From assembly GCA_965153355.1 (NCBI GenBank), contig OZ231126.1, forward strand, positions 45,322,001 to 45,386,000: DNA of 64,000 nucleotides. The letters are read 5' to 3'. Of this stretch, positions 1 through 11,387 are shown piece after piece. The notes under the pieces were generated by a model. It did no database searches and had not been told where the DNA came from. It worked only from the letters and a program-made list of their open reading frames with translations. The stretch is from Flaccisagitta enflata. Its lineage: Eukaryota > Chaetognatha > Sagittoidea > Aphragmophora. Every line of letters starts with the position of its first letter. Within the stretch, counting starts at the first letter, position 1. Made by a program: the position numbers and the translations under genes.

Positions 1-290
1 TCAATCTCAATGAGCTACTTTTTTGGCATGAAAACATTCTGTCTAATGTCCAGCATCTCTGTGTCAGCGTTTTTGCTGTCCATTGTTAGTTCGTATATCC
101 ACCTTTTGTTTTGAACTAAAATGATTTTGGCATTCATGTGGGATAGGGCTCTCTTTTTCTTCTCCATAGGATCTCTTCGCAAATCTTAGTTTGCAGCTTA
201 CTTTTATACTATTGAATAAGTAGTCCATCTAAGCTTCTATCTGCCTATCTATCTATTCATCTATCTATATATCTATCTATCTATCTATCC

Positions 291-362
<72 letters not shown>

Positions 363-524
363 GTCTATCTATCTATCTTTCTATATCAATCTATATCAAT
401 ATCTATGTCTATATCTATATCTATATCTATATCAATCTATAATATTATTTATCTATCCATCTTTCCACACATCTAACTATTTCTCTGTTTTTATTATTCA
501 TTGATCTATCTATAAATTCATCTT

Positions 525-561
<37 letters not shown>

Positions 562-1182
562 CTCCTTTTGCGAGTCTGGAGCCAAAATGGTGTTCTTTTC
601 TAGTTTTCTTTCACTCTTTCACTCCTTTTAGTTTCATTCTCCCCTTCTTCTTTTGCGCGCTAACGAACTTCATCTTATTTCCATATTTCTACTTCTATTC
701 TAATTCCTTTTTTCCTTTATTTTCTCTAATTTTCATTTCCCTGCGCGATGCGTCGACGATGTCTTCACCGCCAAGGCGCTCTTTGACGCCGACCACACCG
801 CCACTAACCGCTAAGTTACCGCCACTGCTCCCGTGAGTGAAACAACCACTAACCACTAAGCTACCACCACTGCTACCGTCATTAGAAAGCCAATAACCGC
901 TGATGCATCGCCAGTGTGGACGTCGAGACACTGCCAACCCCACAATAGTAACTGCTATTTCCACTACTTATGTCGCCACCCATATCGACAGGCCGCTGTA
1001 ACCGTCAAGGCTATTTACCGTTCTCCTTTGCCACTACCCCCACCCTTTCCGCCACCACTCACCGCACATCGCTCTTGCCGGCATCGCTGACGCCACCAGA
1101 AAAGTCATAATTTGGAATTTTAATGATTCCCTAAATTTTCTTTATTTGAATTTTTTTTTCTTTATTACTCGTCTTTCTTTCT
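1..1182. other. Noncoding left flank with (CTAT)n and (CT)n microsatellites
   Basis: No coding signal is seen. A (CTAT)n tract runs from about 245 to 378 and decays into ATCTATATCT-type repeats to about 440. A (CT)n tract lies at about 526-557. At about 795-880 a segment of roughly 47 bp rich in CCACTAACCNCTAAG is present twice in tandem with several mismatches. The LTR retrotransposon begins just after this stretch. Confidence 0.7.
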
Positions 1183-1187
1183 GTATC
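1183..1187. repeat. Target-site duplication GTATC (left copy)
   Basis: The five bases directly outside the left LTR are GTATC, matching 12751-12755. A 5-bp duplication is in the range known for BEL/Pao and Ty3 integrases. Confidence 0.93.
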
Positions 1188-1737
1188 TGTCAAATGGTCA
1201 TTACGCGTCCGGATAACTGGACAGAGCCCCAGCGAGAGAGGAAGAAAGACTCGACCAGATATATGGATATATAAGGACGTGTAATCTGAACAGAGAATAT
1301 AAAACGATGATGAGATATACGCAAATAATAATGAACCCGAACCCAACTGCCCCAGCCCCTTTCTCTGCCCCCGCCGTCTCCTCTTCCTCCTCTTCTTCGT
1401 CCCGTCTCCCCAACGTCGCCGTCCCGTCTCCTCCTCCTCCTCCTTCTCCTTCTCCCCTTCCTCCTCCTACTTCTCCCGTCCCGTCCGTTAATAATGACCA
1501 ATCAGTAGTAATACTAATAATAATTACCTAAGAACTCTTTCGCAGTTATTGGGGATATCCAAGTTATCGGAGAAAATAATATTGTTGAAGGTCTTGTTTG
1601 TGGAAAGAAGAAGGAATGTCGCTATGAAAGAGAAATAGGATATGAGGCTGATCTACCATCATGTTTTGATGGTCGATCAGTCTCGCGTCAATTCTCTTTC
1701 ATCGCTTCGCTTCTTGGGGGGGCTCATGTTATTGACA
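1188..1737 (-). repeat. 3' LTR of the gag-only retrotransposon
   Basis: This is the second copy of the 550-bp LTR, preceded in element orientation by the polypurine tract and followed by the GTATC duplication. Short open frames on both strands inside it (proline/serine-rich on plus, arginine-rich on minus) come from CCT/TCC-rich sequence and are identical in the other LTR. They are not treated as genes. Confidence 0.95.
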
Positions 1738-1756
1738 CCCCCGCCTTCCTTCCTCT
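1738..1756 (-). promoter_or_regulatory. Polypurine tract (plus-strand DNA primer)
   Basis: On the minus strand the bases next to the 3' LTR read AGAGGAAGGAAGGCGGGGG, followed at once by TGTCAATAAC. A pure purine run with one C, exactly at the 3' LTR junction, is the classic second-strand primer site and sets the element's orientation. The GGCGGGGG core recurs further upstream in the element (see the repeats at 4395-5849). Confidence 0.88.
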
Positions 1757-1969
1757 AAGAAGGAACCCGTGGTAACAGGAGTCCTCCAAAGAAGTGGAAG
1801 GTCTGTTTCCGTCCTTCTTTTATGAACTTGGCCAATTGTTTGTTTGTTCTTTTATTTTGTTTTATTATTATTTTTTTTTTTGTACTGATTGATCTTTTAG
1901 CTTATATTAATTGTTTTTTTTTTTTTTTTTTTTTTTTTTTGGGGGGGGGGAAGGTTTATCCCTAGTTTG

Positions 1970-2247
1970 CTTGTATATTGTTTATTTATATTGTTAATTC
2001 AACATATTTTAAATGTTTAAACATTGTTCGTCAACATTGTTCATTCAATGTTGGGTTTTTAACATTGTTTAATTTAACATTGTATTTTAATGTTTTAGCA
2101 TTTATAAACATTTTATATTATATGTTTTGACATTGTTAACCAACATTGTTATTTTAACATAGTTCATATTTACACATTGTTTATTTGACAGTATGCTATC
2201 AATGTTTTAGCATTGTATTTTAGCATTATTTATTTGACCTTGTTTAT

Positions 2248-2287
<40 letters not shown>

Positions 2288-3175
2288 CACTGAATTGTTG
2301 GAGGGTTTATTTCTAATACTTTAAATTTATCCTGTATTGTCTTTTTATTGTGTGAGGGAAGCTGAGTTGTTAGGACATAGCTGATATTTAACTTGTTTAT
2401 TGTCATTGTTTATTCAACATAGTCTATATTTTAACAGTGTTTGTTTCAACATTGTACTTTCAATGTTTTACCATTGTTTATTTTCAGTTTATTCAACATA
2501 GTTTATGTTTTAACATTGTTTGTTTCAACACTGTATTTTCAATGTTTTAACATTGTTTATTGTCAGTTTTTTCAACATAGTTTATGTTTCAACATTGTTT
2601 CGATATTGTACTTTCAAGGTTTTAACATTGTCTATTTTCAGTTTATTCAACTTAGTTTATGTTTTAACATTGTTTGTTTCAACACTGTATTTTCAATGTT
2701 TTAACATTGTTTATTGTCAGTTTTTTTCAACATAGTTTATGTTTCAACATTGTTTCGATATTGTACTTTCAAGGTTTTAACATTGTCTATTTTCAGTTTA
2801 TTCAACTTAGTTTATGTTTTAACATTGTTTGTTTCAACGCTGTACTTTCAATGTTTTAACATTGTTTATTGTCAGTTTTTTCAACATAGTTTATGTTTCA
2901 ACATTGTTTCAATATTGTACTTTCAATGTTTTAACATTGTTTATTGTCAGTTTTTTCAACATAGTTTATGTTTCAACATTGTTTCAATATTGTACTTTCA
3001 ATGTTTTAACATTGTTTTTTTTTTCAGTTTATTCAACATATTTGTTTCAATATTGTACTTTTAGTGTTTTAACATTGTTTATTTTCAGTTTATTCTACAT
3101 AGTTTATGTTTTAACATTGTTTGTTTCAACACTGTACTTTCAATGTTTTAACATTGTTTATTAAACATGGTTTAT
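1970..3175. repeat. Minisatellite, ~77-bp unit with ~155-bp higher-order period
   Basis: Units contain TTCAACATAGTTTATG, TTTTAACATTGTTT and TACTTTCAATG. The rarer variant TTTCGATATTG recurs at 2599 and 2754, giving a 155-bp double unit. Copies are clear from about 2440 to 3160 and diverged upstream. Plus-strand open frames across it repeat the same peptide blocks and are repeat artefacts. Confidence 0.85.
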
Positions 3176-4394
3176 CTTTAGGCTTTAGTATTTCTATTGA
3201 ATATTGTTTATCGTACTGTTTTATCATTGTTTATTCGACACTGTTTATTTAATGTTGATTTTCTCTAAGCATTGTTTTAGTCTGATTTTTGAAATGGCTT
3301 ATTTGCATTTTTCTATAATGTTTATTTTATTGTCTAATACTTAATGTTAAGTGTTCGACACTTTTTTCATTGAATTCAATATTGTTCATTTTAATCCTTT
3401 GACATAAGATCTTTTCCTTTCCAAACATTTTTAATATTTTTATCTCATATAAATATTTTTTTTTTTCTTTTAGCCTAACTTTGAATTTGTATTAAGTGAT
3501 GTTTGTCGACTACTTCTTAAACGTATTAGTTACATTCTAGGGATAATGTTTTCTCTGTTACCATCGCGTGTTGCGGTCTGGGCGTGATACATTTGTTCTT
3601 TTATTTGTCTTCTCCCGGTAGAGGGTTATGATTGGGGCAAATGATCCCGTGTAGGCTGTTCTGTCATCGCTGTTGTCGTCTTCTTTGTATTTTTTTTTGT
3701 TATAGTTGTTTTTTTTTGTTGTCAAGGATGTTGTTGATGATGCTGTTGTCACTGATTGTTGTTGTTACTGTTGTTTATGTATGTAGTTGTTGGCAAGTGA
3801 TTCATTATGGATCTGTTAGTCAAAAAATTGTCACTACCCTTTGGGTCTGCGTACATTTGTCTGATTGCACGGATTGCTGCAACTTGATGTATTCGTTTGA
3901 ATCATCTTGCTTGTGTATATTGTTTGTTTTGAGCTTTATTTTGTTTGGTTTTGTGTTTTTTGTTTTGTTTTTATTTATTTTTTTTTTTTTCGTTTTTTGT
4001 GTTGAGTTGATTTGATGAGGCGATGAACTAACTTGATTTTGTTTGTTGTGTAGATCAGTGTAGACGAATTGTTTCCTAATGTTGTTGTATTGACAACGAG
4101 AGCCATGACTAAATTTGATTGAGTAACGTTATTGTCTTAAATTTGCTGCGGGTGCTTGAATTGTATGAATGTTAACTGTTTCATTTGATTTGCAACAATG
4201 AAGGAAAGAAATGTTGTGAAGTTTTTTTTTTTTTTTTATGAACCCTGGTTTGTAGGAACATCAATGCTTCAAGTCGCTCCAAAATTAAAACATCATAGTT
4301 ATTCTATTAGTTGCTATCTCTATCTCTTTGACGGCTTCGGTCAAAGATGGTGTTCTAATAAAAAAGGTGCATTCCGTTTTATACAGTTTCGATT

Positions 4395-5849
4395 GCCCCC
4401 GCCGTTCGAGAAGTGAAAATCTGATAGGTAGAGAGTGTTTTACTACCCTGTGGTTTACAAGAATGATGAAAAATGACTTAATTTTGGGTGCATCATTGCC
4501 CCTGCCGTAAGAACAGTGAGAATTTGTTGGGTGTCTGGCGTATTATTGTCTTTTGTTTATCTAGATAGTGAAATGTTTCAGCATGGACGCTTGCTTGCCC
4601 CCGCCGTTAGAACAGTGGTGTACATGGTAATGCAACAGTGGTGTAGTTGTTTGCCAAACGAATGTTGGCGTGTTGACCAACATTGAACCATCACTAGTGT
4701 TGGTGAAATGTCAAGTTTGTAGACGTTTGATAGTGATGAAATGACAGCTTGTTGATGTCTATTTATGCTGTCTGTCGATGGGCACAAGGGTTAACGCCCC
4801 CACCGTCGAGAATGTTGGACAGGGTAAGAACATTATGAAGATTGAAGCATATTGAGCATTTGTTTTCCAACGGGAAACATCTATGAGGATGTTAGTTATG
4901 CGGGGGTTTAAAGCAAGTTTTTGATGTAGGATTTTAGTCAAGCAGCGCCCCCGCCGTCAAGCATGTTGGAAAGGATGACCTAGTTAGTAACGTTCTTACA
5001 TTCAATGGAAATTGATGCGTATGTTGAGCATTTGTTTTTTGACAGTGATCATCAATGATGGACATTTAGCTATGAGGGACAGAGTTTGTTGTTTGACATA
5101 GAAGGATTTGAGTCAAACCAGCGCCCCCGCCATCCAGCGGAATAAACGGTTAGATTATTTTTGTGTGTTTGAGTATGATAAAGACGTAGGAGTAATGTTT
5201 AATCTGCAAATACTCGATAAATTTCGTTACAATAATGTAGCAAAGTGACAATGTGGCAATGTTACAATGTGACCGTGTGGCAATACGTAATGATGCAAGT
5301 ATTTCGTGTATCAGATCGACATAAATGTGATATCTTCGCGGATTTTTTATTCATCTATTTATCTATTTTGGACCGGTTAATTGGTTTTCTGAGAAATTGT
5401 TTGATTTAGTTAATGTGAATTCCATGCATTTATGACCATTGTTCATAATGGAAAACATAAATAACAGACTGAATTACTCTCCTTTGCGCGCTAAGGAGGT
5501 CAAAGTTAAATCTTGTCATGAACTATCCCTCACATTCTCTCGATGGCATATCACATTCACTCACACATTCGCTTAGGATGTTCATTTGTTCTTTTATTTA
5601 CTTTAATGGTCGCATGTTTACTCGACATCTATTTATAATTTTTATTTATTTATTTATTTATTTTTGTTTATTCATTACTTTTCATAATTTCCCCCCACTT
5701 TCAATTAATGTAATTTGATTGATCTGACCACGAATAGACAACAGACAGTAAATGACAATGCAATAAATGACGGTAAATGACAAGGACAATTAATGGTGAA
5801 ATGACAAATGACACACGAGAATGATCATAATTTGCCCCCGCCGTCAACA
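4395..5849. repeat. Dispersed/tandem repeats centred on GCCCCCGCCGT inside the retrotransposon
   Basis: Exact 11-mers occur at 4395, 4597, 4947 and 5834, with one-base variants at 4498, 4796 and 5123. Flanks also match between some copies: TTGAGCATTTGTTTT precedes two of them about 175 bp apart, and GAACAGTG follows two others. The same 11-mer is in each LTR (1367 and 12380). In element orientation it reads ACGGCGGGGGC, close to the end of the polypurine tract. Confidence 0.75.
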
Positions 5850-5953
5850 AATTGATAACAGTGATCGTTTGGTTATTTACTCATTTTGTTTAGAGTAAAA
5901 GAGAGTTAGTTTGCATTTTGGTGATGTTGGAAGACATTACACTGTTGTGGTTG

Positions 5954-8869
5954 CTAGAACTGTTGATAAGCTGTTGGTAAGCAGGGGGGTGGTGTTGTAC
6001 AGTAGAACTGGGGAGGCAGTGGAGGCGGTATTGAGGGGTCATACGGTACGGGCAGTTGCCACGATGTTTGTGGCGCCATCGTCGAGTTGATGACTGCGAC
6101 GTCAGATGCCTTTTGTTTTTCTTCGGCGCCTTGATCGTCGTCGTATTCATGGAGGAGTGTTGAGGCGCGTATGTTTAGGAGAAGGAAGTCTAGAAATTGT
6201 CGAAACGTTGGGTAGTCATCCGGTAGTCTGCACGCGTACCATGACCATTTTTCTTTGAGGTGAGGGAGCTTCTTGTTAAGGATTCGCTTGTATACTGATT
6301 CTCTGTCGAAGTCTCCTTCTTTGTTTGTTTCGCACGCTAGGGTGTAAGTCCCTTCCACTTTGAAAATGAATTCGCTCATTTCTTCAAATTGGTGTTTTTT
6401 GATGACACTTCCCTCAATTGTGCTTTGCAGCATGTCTTCAGCTGATTGCTTCCGGTTTCCGTATTCAGCCTTGAGACGCTCAACTGCTTCCTCGAATGCT
6501 GCGTCTGTGTCAGTGCGTCGCATGTAACAGTTGATCCGGGCTAATGCCAGTGATTTGAACCAGTGTTGAAACTCTTTCAGCTTGTCTTTGGTGGAGAGAT
6601 CAGGCATGTCAACGGCGCTGAGGAAATTCTTCATGTGTTCATCAAAATCAATGGATTTGTTGATACCATCAAATGCAATTGATGGTCTGCTTCTTTCTGC
6701 AATTTTTAGCGCCTCAAGACTTGACCGCCTGTTGGGGTTTTTGTTGATACCTGCTGCCTCAAGTGTTGCTCGAGCTGTTTCTTCAGCAACAGCGCGAATT
6801 TCTTCTGCTTGAGGGGTTTCATGTACCCGTGATAGGCTGGAATGGTTTGATGACCGGTTTGATGTCGGTGGTATGGTGGTCTGTCTTCGTTCTTTGTTTG
6901 GCTGAGACTGAGCTTGACTGTGTGTGTCTCTCTGTTTCCGAGTCTCTTTTGGGCGCCCGCTGATTTTTTGTTGGTAATGACTTTTGTGCCCATATTTTGT
7001 GGTTGTTGCAGTTTGAGCAACGGTATGGTAAGTTGATGCTTTAGAAGTGCAGCCACTGACCTCACTGACTGACCGATGTCTGTTTGGTGACCCATCCTCC
7101 GTTCTGTTGCTTGGTGCCATAGATCTGTTGCTCGCTGCCACACTGTTTACCTCCGTTCTATCTCCTCTTGTCTTTGTCGTGTAGAATGTTTGTGACCCGC
7201 CGGATGAGTTTGACATTCTTTCAAGGATGTCACTATGCCTTTCTTGTTCTTTTCGGTTGACTTCTCTTACTCTTTCTCTTGCTTGTTTTGAGCTCAGTCT
7301 GATTGCTTCTTGTAAGTTTTCGTTTGTCTGCCATGCAATTCTTTCTGCCTTCTCTCTTGCTTCTTTTGCTATTTCTTCTGCTTCCTCTCTTGCTGCTCGT
7401 TCACATTGTTGAGACTCTTCTCTCATGGTTCTCTCAAGTTCCTCTTGCTGGCTTCGGATCTCTTCTCTTTCTCTTTCTGCCTCCTCACGATTCTGTCTCA
7501 GTTCTGATGCGGCATTTGATGCGTTAGAGATGGTAGACAATGGCTTTGTGAATCTCTTTGATGAGTGTTTTGCTGAGAGGGCCGTTGATCTATTCGTGTT
7601 CTTGCTTAACCGTGTCGAGTGTGTAGATGGCGCTGCATATCGTGACTCAGTTATCCTGGTCAAGTGCGTTGATGGTGCAGTGTAGCACGACTCGTTGACT
7701 CTGGTTGAGTGTGTTGATGGCTCTGTGTAACACGACTTGGTGATGGCTGAGTTTACCTCGCTTTGTCTGGTTGACCTTGAGTTGACCTTGCTGAAGTTTT
7801 GTTTTTTGTTTTGGGTGGTTGAGCTGAAGTCAGACACCAATGAGCCTGGGTGGTTGGTTGGTTGGGTGGGATGGTTGCGAGTTATCTGGGTAGGTGGGTT
7901 GACCATTGAGAGGTTGGTTGTTGCTCTCTGGGTGGACTGCTTGATCATAGATTTACTGGGGTTTCCTTGGTTGGGTTTCTGAGTGGGTTGGTTGATAGGT
8001 CGCTCGTCAATGGGTGGCTTTTGTTTGGTTTTGATGGGTGGTTGGATGGTCAATTGGGTGGTTGACTTCTGAATGGGTTGAATGGTTTTGATAGCTGATT
8101 TGGAGGTTGACTGGCTGGGTGGTCTTTTTGTGCTTCCTGTCGTTGACTGGGTGGTTGACCGGGTGGTTAATTTCTCCAATGGTCGGTTTTGAGACTTTTG
8201 GCTGGGTTGGGTGGGTAGTTGGGTTGTTTGTTCTCCTGATTGCTGAGTTGGTTGGTGAGAGGAGGTGGACGGATCTGGTCCAAAGTTGACAAGATCTTTG
8301 CTTGGTAGGCGTTTGTCACTGAACTCAGACCCTCCAGCTGTCTGTCCTCGGTCTGACGTGGTTGGTTTGGGTTTGAGTTGGTTGGTTGAGCGTTCATTGG
8401 TTGGTGGTGAACAAATCAAAGGGGGCGTTGAGTCATGATGTGGGTTAGCGTCTTCATCTGAGTCAAGCAGTGATTCGTTTTGGTTGTTCGAGCTACCTGA
8501 GCAGTAAGATCTCGTGACCAGAGATTCTGTGTCGTCTTGCGGCATCGCGGCGTCGACGTTATCTTTGTCGACGGAAGTCGCAGTAGTGGATTTTGAATGT
8601 GGGCCCTTGAGGGATGTTTGGGCATGCTTGAGAGCTTCTTTGAGCTCTGTGCATTTGCGACCTTTCTTTTCTGCTGCCTCAATGCAGCACACAGCCTCTT
8701 CTGTCAACTTGACCAACATGCTGCGTCTCCAAGTGGCATCGTCTTTGTCGCCTTCGGTCTGTGACTCATAGGCCCTTTGCGCAACTTCTTGGTAAATTTC
8801 TGCGTCGCTGAAGAGGTCCCTTGAGAGACGCCGCATGTTTTTGGGGCTTGTTTCCTTATTCTTCGGCAT
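5954..8869 (-). CDS. Gag polyprotein of BEL/Pao-type LTR retrotransposon (971 aa)
   Basis: This is the capsid-forming protein expected to package the element's RNA. The N-terminus (1-90) is charged and helical. Residues about 150-350 are low-complexity Pro/Thr/Gln/Ser sequence, and 379-420 holds three copies of a 15-16-residue repeat of the form ESCYTAPSTHSTR. Residues about 455-552 form a long Glu/Arg-rich coiled coil. Residues about 730-909 resemble the DUF1759 Gag region of BEL/Pao elements: a helical block with RLKAEYGN, then KLPHLKEKWSWYA, then FRQFLDFLL. The C-terminal 60 residues are proline-rich (PPPLPPQFY), with no CCHC zinc knuckle and no protease motif. The start is the first ATG of the open frame, and the stop is TAG followed by CAA. 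After that stop only about 16 codons are open, so readthrough would not reach pol. The family call is from pattern recognition and was not checked by search. Confidence 0.85.
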   Translation of the reverse strand: MPKNKETSPKNMRRLSRDLFSDAEIYQEVAQRAYESQTEGDKDDATWRRSMLVKLTEEAVCCIEAAEKKGRKCTELKEALKHAQTSLKGPHSKSTTATSVDKDNVDAAMPQDDTESLVTRSYCSGSSNNQNESLLDSDEDANPHHDSTPPLICSPPTNERSTNQLKPKPTTSDRGQTAGGSEFSDKRLPSKDLVNFGPDPSTSSHQPTQQSGEQTTQLPTQPSQKSQNRPLEKLTTRSTTQSTTGSTKRPPSQSTSKSAIKTIQPIQKSTTQLTIQPPIKTKQKPPIDERPINQPTQKPNQGNPSKSMIKQSTQRATTNLSMVNPPTQITRNHPTQPTNHPGSLVSDFSSTTQNKKQNFSKVNSRSTRQSEVNSAITKSCYTEPSTHSTRVNESCYTAPSTHLTRITESRYAAPSTHSTRLSKNTNRSTALSAKHSSKRFTKPLSTISNASNAASELRQNREEAEREREEIRSQQEELERTMREESQQCERAAREEAEEIAKEAREKAERIAWQTNENLQEAIRLSSKQARERVREVNRKEQERHSDILERMSNSSGGSQTFYTTKTRGDRTEVNSVAASNRSMAPSNRTEDGSPNRHRSVSEVSGCTSKASTYHTVAQTATTTKYGHKSHYQQKISGRPKETRKQRDTHSQAQSQPNKERRQTTIPPTSNRSSNHSSLSRVHETPQAEEIRAVAEETARATLEAAGINKNPNRRSSLEALKIAERSRPSIAFDGINKSIDFDEHMKNFLSAVDMPDLSTKDKLKEFQHWFKSLALARINCYMRRTDTDAAFEEAVERLKAEYGNRKQSAEDMLQSTIEGSVIKKHQFEEMSEFIFKVEGTYTLACETNKEGDFDRESVYKRILNKKLPHLKEKWSWYACRLPDDYPTFRQFLDFLLLNIRASTLLHEYDDDQGAEEKQKASDVAVINSTMAPQTSWQLPVPYDPSIPPPLPPQFYCTTPPPCLPTAYQQF

Positions 8870-9269
8870 GATAGCGGTTTTGGAAGGTAACGAGTATGAT
8901 TCGGGGATGAATGAGCAAGTAACATGAAATTTGGGGTACTGTTGATAGAAAAGATGGGTTTTATCAACCCTAACTACGCCTGTTGTATGTGATTAACCAT
9001 GAACACTTTGTATTTGTTGTTTTGTTTAATTGGTGTTTCTCCGCTAGATGGCGTTTTGTCGGATGACGTTGATGTTTGCCAGAATTGGGATGATGACAGA
9101 CTGTTTGGGGGTAAGGGCTGTCTGTTGCACTACGACGCTGATTAAGATTCGCGGGGAGCCGGAAGAGAGAAAAAAGTCGATGTTAGCAGGAAATTTATGT
9201 TGATTTATACAGTGAATAGATGAGCTAAGGTCAGTTAAAGGATTGTCGGTTTATATACTTTGGTTTTGT

Positions 9270-10110
9270 TCCGTTTTGTGTGGCTTTTTTTTTTTTTTTT
9301 GTTTTTTTTTTTTTTTTTTTTGTTTTATAGGTCTGTTTAAATTTTGTTTGTCTTATTTATAGTTGTATTTGTGTTCCGTTCCTGTTTTTTGTTTTGTTTG
9401 ATGTGTTTTGTTTCTCTAGTTTGTTTCTTGTTTTGTCGGTTTATTTATCTTTGTTTTGTTGAGTTTAAACTCTTTTTACTTGTTGTCTTGTCTCGTCATG
9501 TTTTTCTTACTGTGTTGTTTTATTTGTGTTTTTGTTTTGTATCGATCTGTTGTTTTTGTTTCCATTTGTTTGAGGCCGTTTGTTTTGTTTGTTGTTTGTG
9601 TTTATTGTGTTTCGTTTTTATATGTGTCGGTGATGTTTTATTTCGTTTTCTTTTGTCTGTTTTGATTCGTTTTTTGTTTTGATACTTGTTTCTATTTCCT
9701 TGTTTTGTGTGTTTTGTTCGTTTTGTCTTGTTAGTGTTTTGTTTGTTTGTTATACGTTTTATTGTTTCCTTACGTGTTGTTAGTTTGTTTGGTTTGTTTC
9801 TTGTGTTTGTTTTGTTTATGTTTTATTGTTTTGTTTCAGTCAGTTATGTTTGTTTTTCTTTTTAGTCTGATTTTGTCCTTTTTAATTTTCTCTGTAACGT
9901 TTCCTTTTGTTTTGTTTTGGTTTGTTATATTTGGTTTTGATTGGTTTTGTTTTGTTATTTCCTATGTTTAGTTTGTTTTGTTTCTGTTTGTTCACTTAGT
10001 CGTTTTGTTCTCCTACTTTGTTTTGTTTGTAATGATTAGTTGTTTGTTTGTTTGTTTGTTTTTTGTTGTTGTTTTAGTCCTTAGTTTCGTTTTGTTTTGT
10101 CTTTTCAATG
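9270..10110. repeat. T/G-rich low-complexity tract (TTTTG/TTTGT)
   Basis: Poly-T runs at about 9282-9324 are followed by about 800 bp of irregular TTTTGTTTTGTTTG sequence. Plus-strand frames here are Phe/Val/Cys/Leu-rich and come from composition alone. Confidence 0.8.
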
Positions 10111-11212
10111 TCACACAATGGCGTCGCGTCGTACTCAAAGTTGGTTGACGTTGATAGTTACAGGGAATGATGATTGGCGTTCAGATCGTCTGGTCACGTG
10201 ATTACCGCGTGATTTGAGGAATATGGGAATGGCGACTGAGAAAAAAAGGCTGCGTTAATGTTACCGGCGGTTCTACCGGTTAATTAGTGCTTCGGACGGC
10301 CATTTGTTTGTTTGTTTATGTACGATGACGCAATCTGACCAGAAACTGCCCACCGGGCGTCGTGTTTCCTACAGCCCAGTAGGCTACGAATATAACGTGT
10401 ATGATTTGTGCCTTTGGTAGCGATAGTGACGGAACTACTCTGTGCGCTTGGCAACAACAATCACGAGACTACTATGTACGTTTGGTAAGACAAAGACAAG
10501 ATTTCTGTCTGTACTTGACACGACAATTACGTGATGCGTCTGGCAATAAAGGTTATGTGGTTACGATGTGTGTTTAACAACTATGGTTGTTTGTAATGAA
10601 CGCGCTGATTTGACCAACTAGCTAAAGACGAGTTTGTCCCTGTCTGCGCGTTTTATTAAACTGATAAATGACTCGATGAAAGTTTTATTTGGCAATGAAC
10701 GAATGTTTTATTGTTTTATAAATCAGGCAATAAATGACCGGACTATGGCGGTACTTCTCAATCGGCGGCACGGCACGACGGCGGCAATAAGAAGAACAAC
10801 GTTACGGTCAAGTTGATGAAGGGCTAATTTGACCGAGAAACGTATAAACGATCGAACTTTGACCGATGAAGTTTGTCGGTGACCGAAAGTCGTCAGTTAA
10901 CTGAACCGGGGTTCGAGAATTTTTAACGATGACGACGAGCGCGGTAGCGGTGATCGAATGCGGTGCGGTTATGTCGTACGATAGTGTCGTTGGTTAATTA
11001 TAACGGGGTACGAATTGTCACGTGATTGGGTAGATATGCGCGGAAACCGTATGATTGATACGTGGAGTTTAAAGTCTGTTACGAGTGTACTCGTTTTCCT
11101 GAATTTAATTTTTGTTTATGTTGAACAGACTGTTATAAGTTTCTGAATTGACATCGTTTCTGATCTTAATTTTTTGTAAATAGAAATTCTCAACTGTGTT
11201 GTTCTCTCGACC

Positions 11213-11387
11213 GACAGCGTTAGACGCAAAGAAGGCTCGGAGAGACTTCGCCTCTGCTGACAGCGTTAGACGCAAAGAGAGCAGTGGGGCGGACTTGTTT
11301 GTTTGGCTTCGCCTCTGCTGACAGCGTTAGACGCAAAGAGAGCAGTGGGGCGGACTTGTTTTTGACCGACAGCGTTAGACGCAAAGA
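11213..11387. repeat. Four-copy leader repeat with a GCGT-TAG-ACGC stem-loop
   Basis: GACAGCGTTAGACGCAAAGA occurs exactly at 11213-11232, 11259-11278, 11320-11339 and 11368-11387. The two inner copies share a longer unit that continues into GAGCAGTGGGGCGGACTTG. The two outer copies share a different flank (ACC before, AGG after), giving an A-B-B-A order. Each core can fold GCGT/ACGC around a 3-nt loop on either strand. Confidence 0.88.

Larger units (their letters stand above)
1757..5953 (-). other. Noncoding 3' region of the retrotransposon
   Basis: Between the gag stop and the polypurine tract lie 4.2 kb with no pol-like frame on either strand. It holds T-tracts (about 1916-1940 and 2255-2287), a tandem repeat at about 1970-3170, and scattered GCCCCCGCCGT repeats at 4395-5849. 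The rest is AT-rich and unremarkable. This is where pol would sit in an autonomous relative, so the region was either replaced or never present. Confidence 0.75.

Noticed and set aside
1190-1531. Short frames in both LTRs (Arg/Gly-rich on minus, Pro/Ser-rich on plus)
   Set aside because: They follow from CCT/TCC-rich LTR sequence and have no recognisable fold. Identity in both LTRs reflects LTR identity, not selection on a protein.
3632-4015. 127-codon plus-strand frame rich in Leu/Phe/Cys/Val
   Set aside because: T-rich composition in the retrotransposon 3' region produces hydrophobic runs. No motif is seen and the strand is antisense to the element.
5890-5956. Possible readthrough of the gag stop (TAG followed by CAA)
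   Set aside because: Only about 16 codons are open beyond the stop and no pol domain follows, so readthrough would have no clear product.
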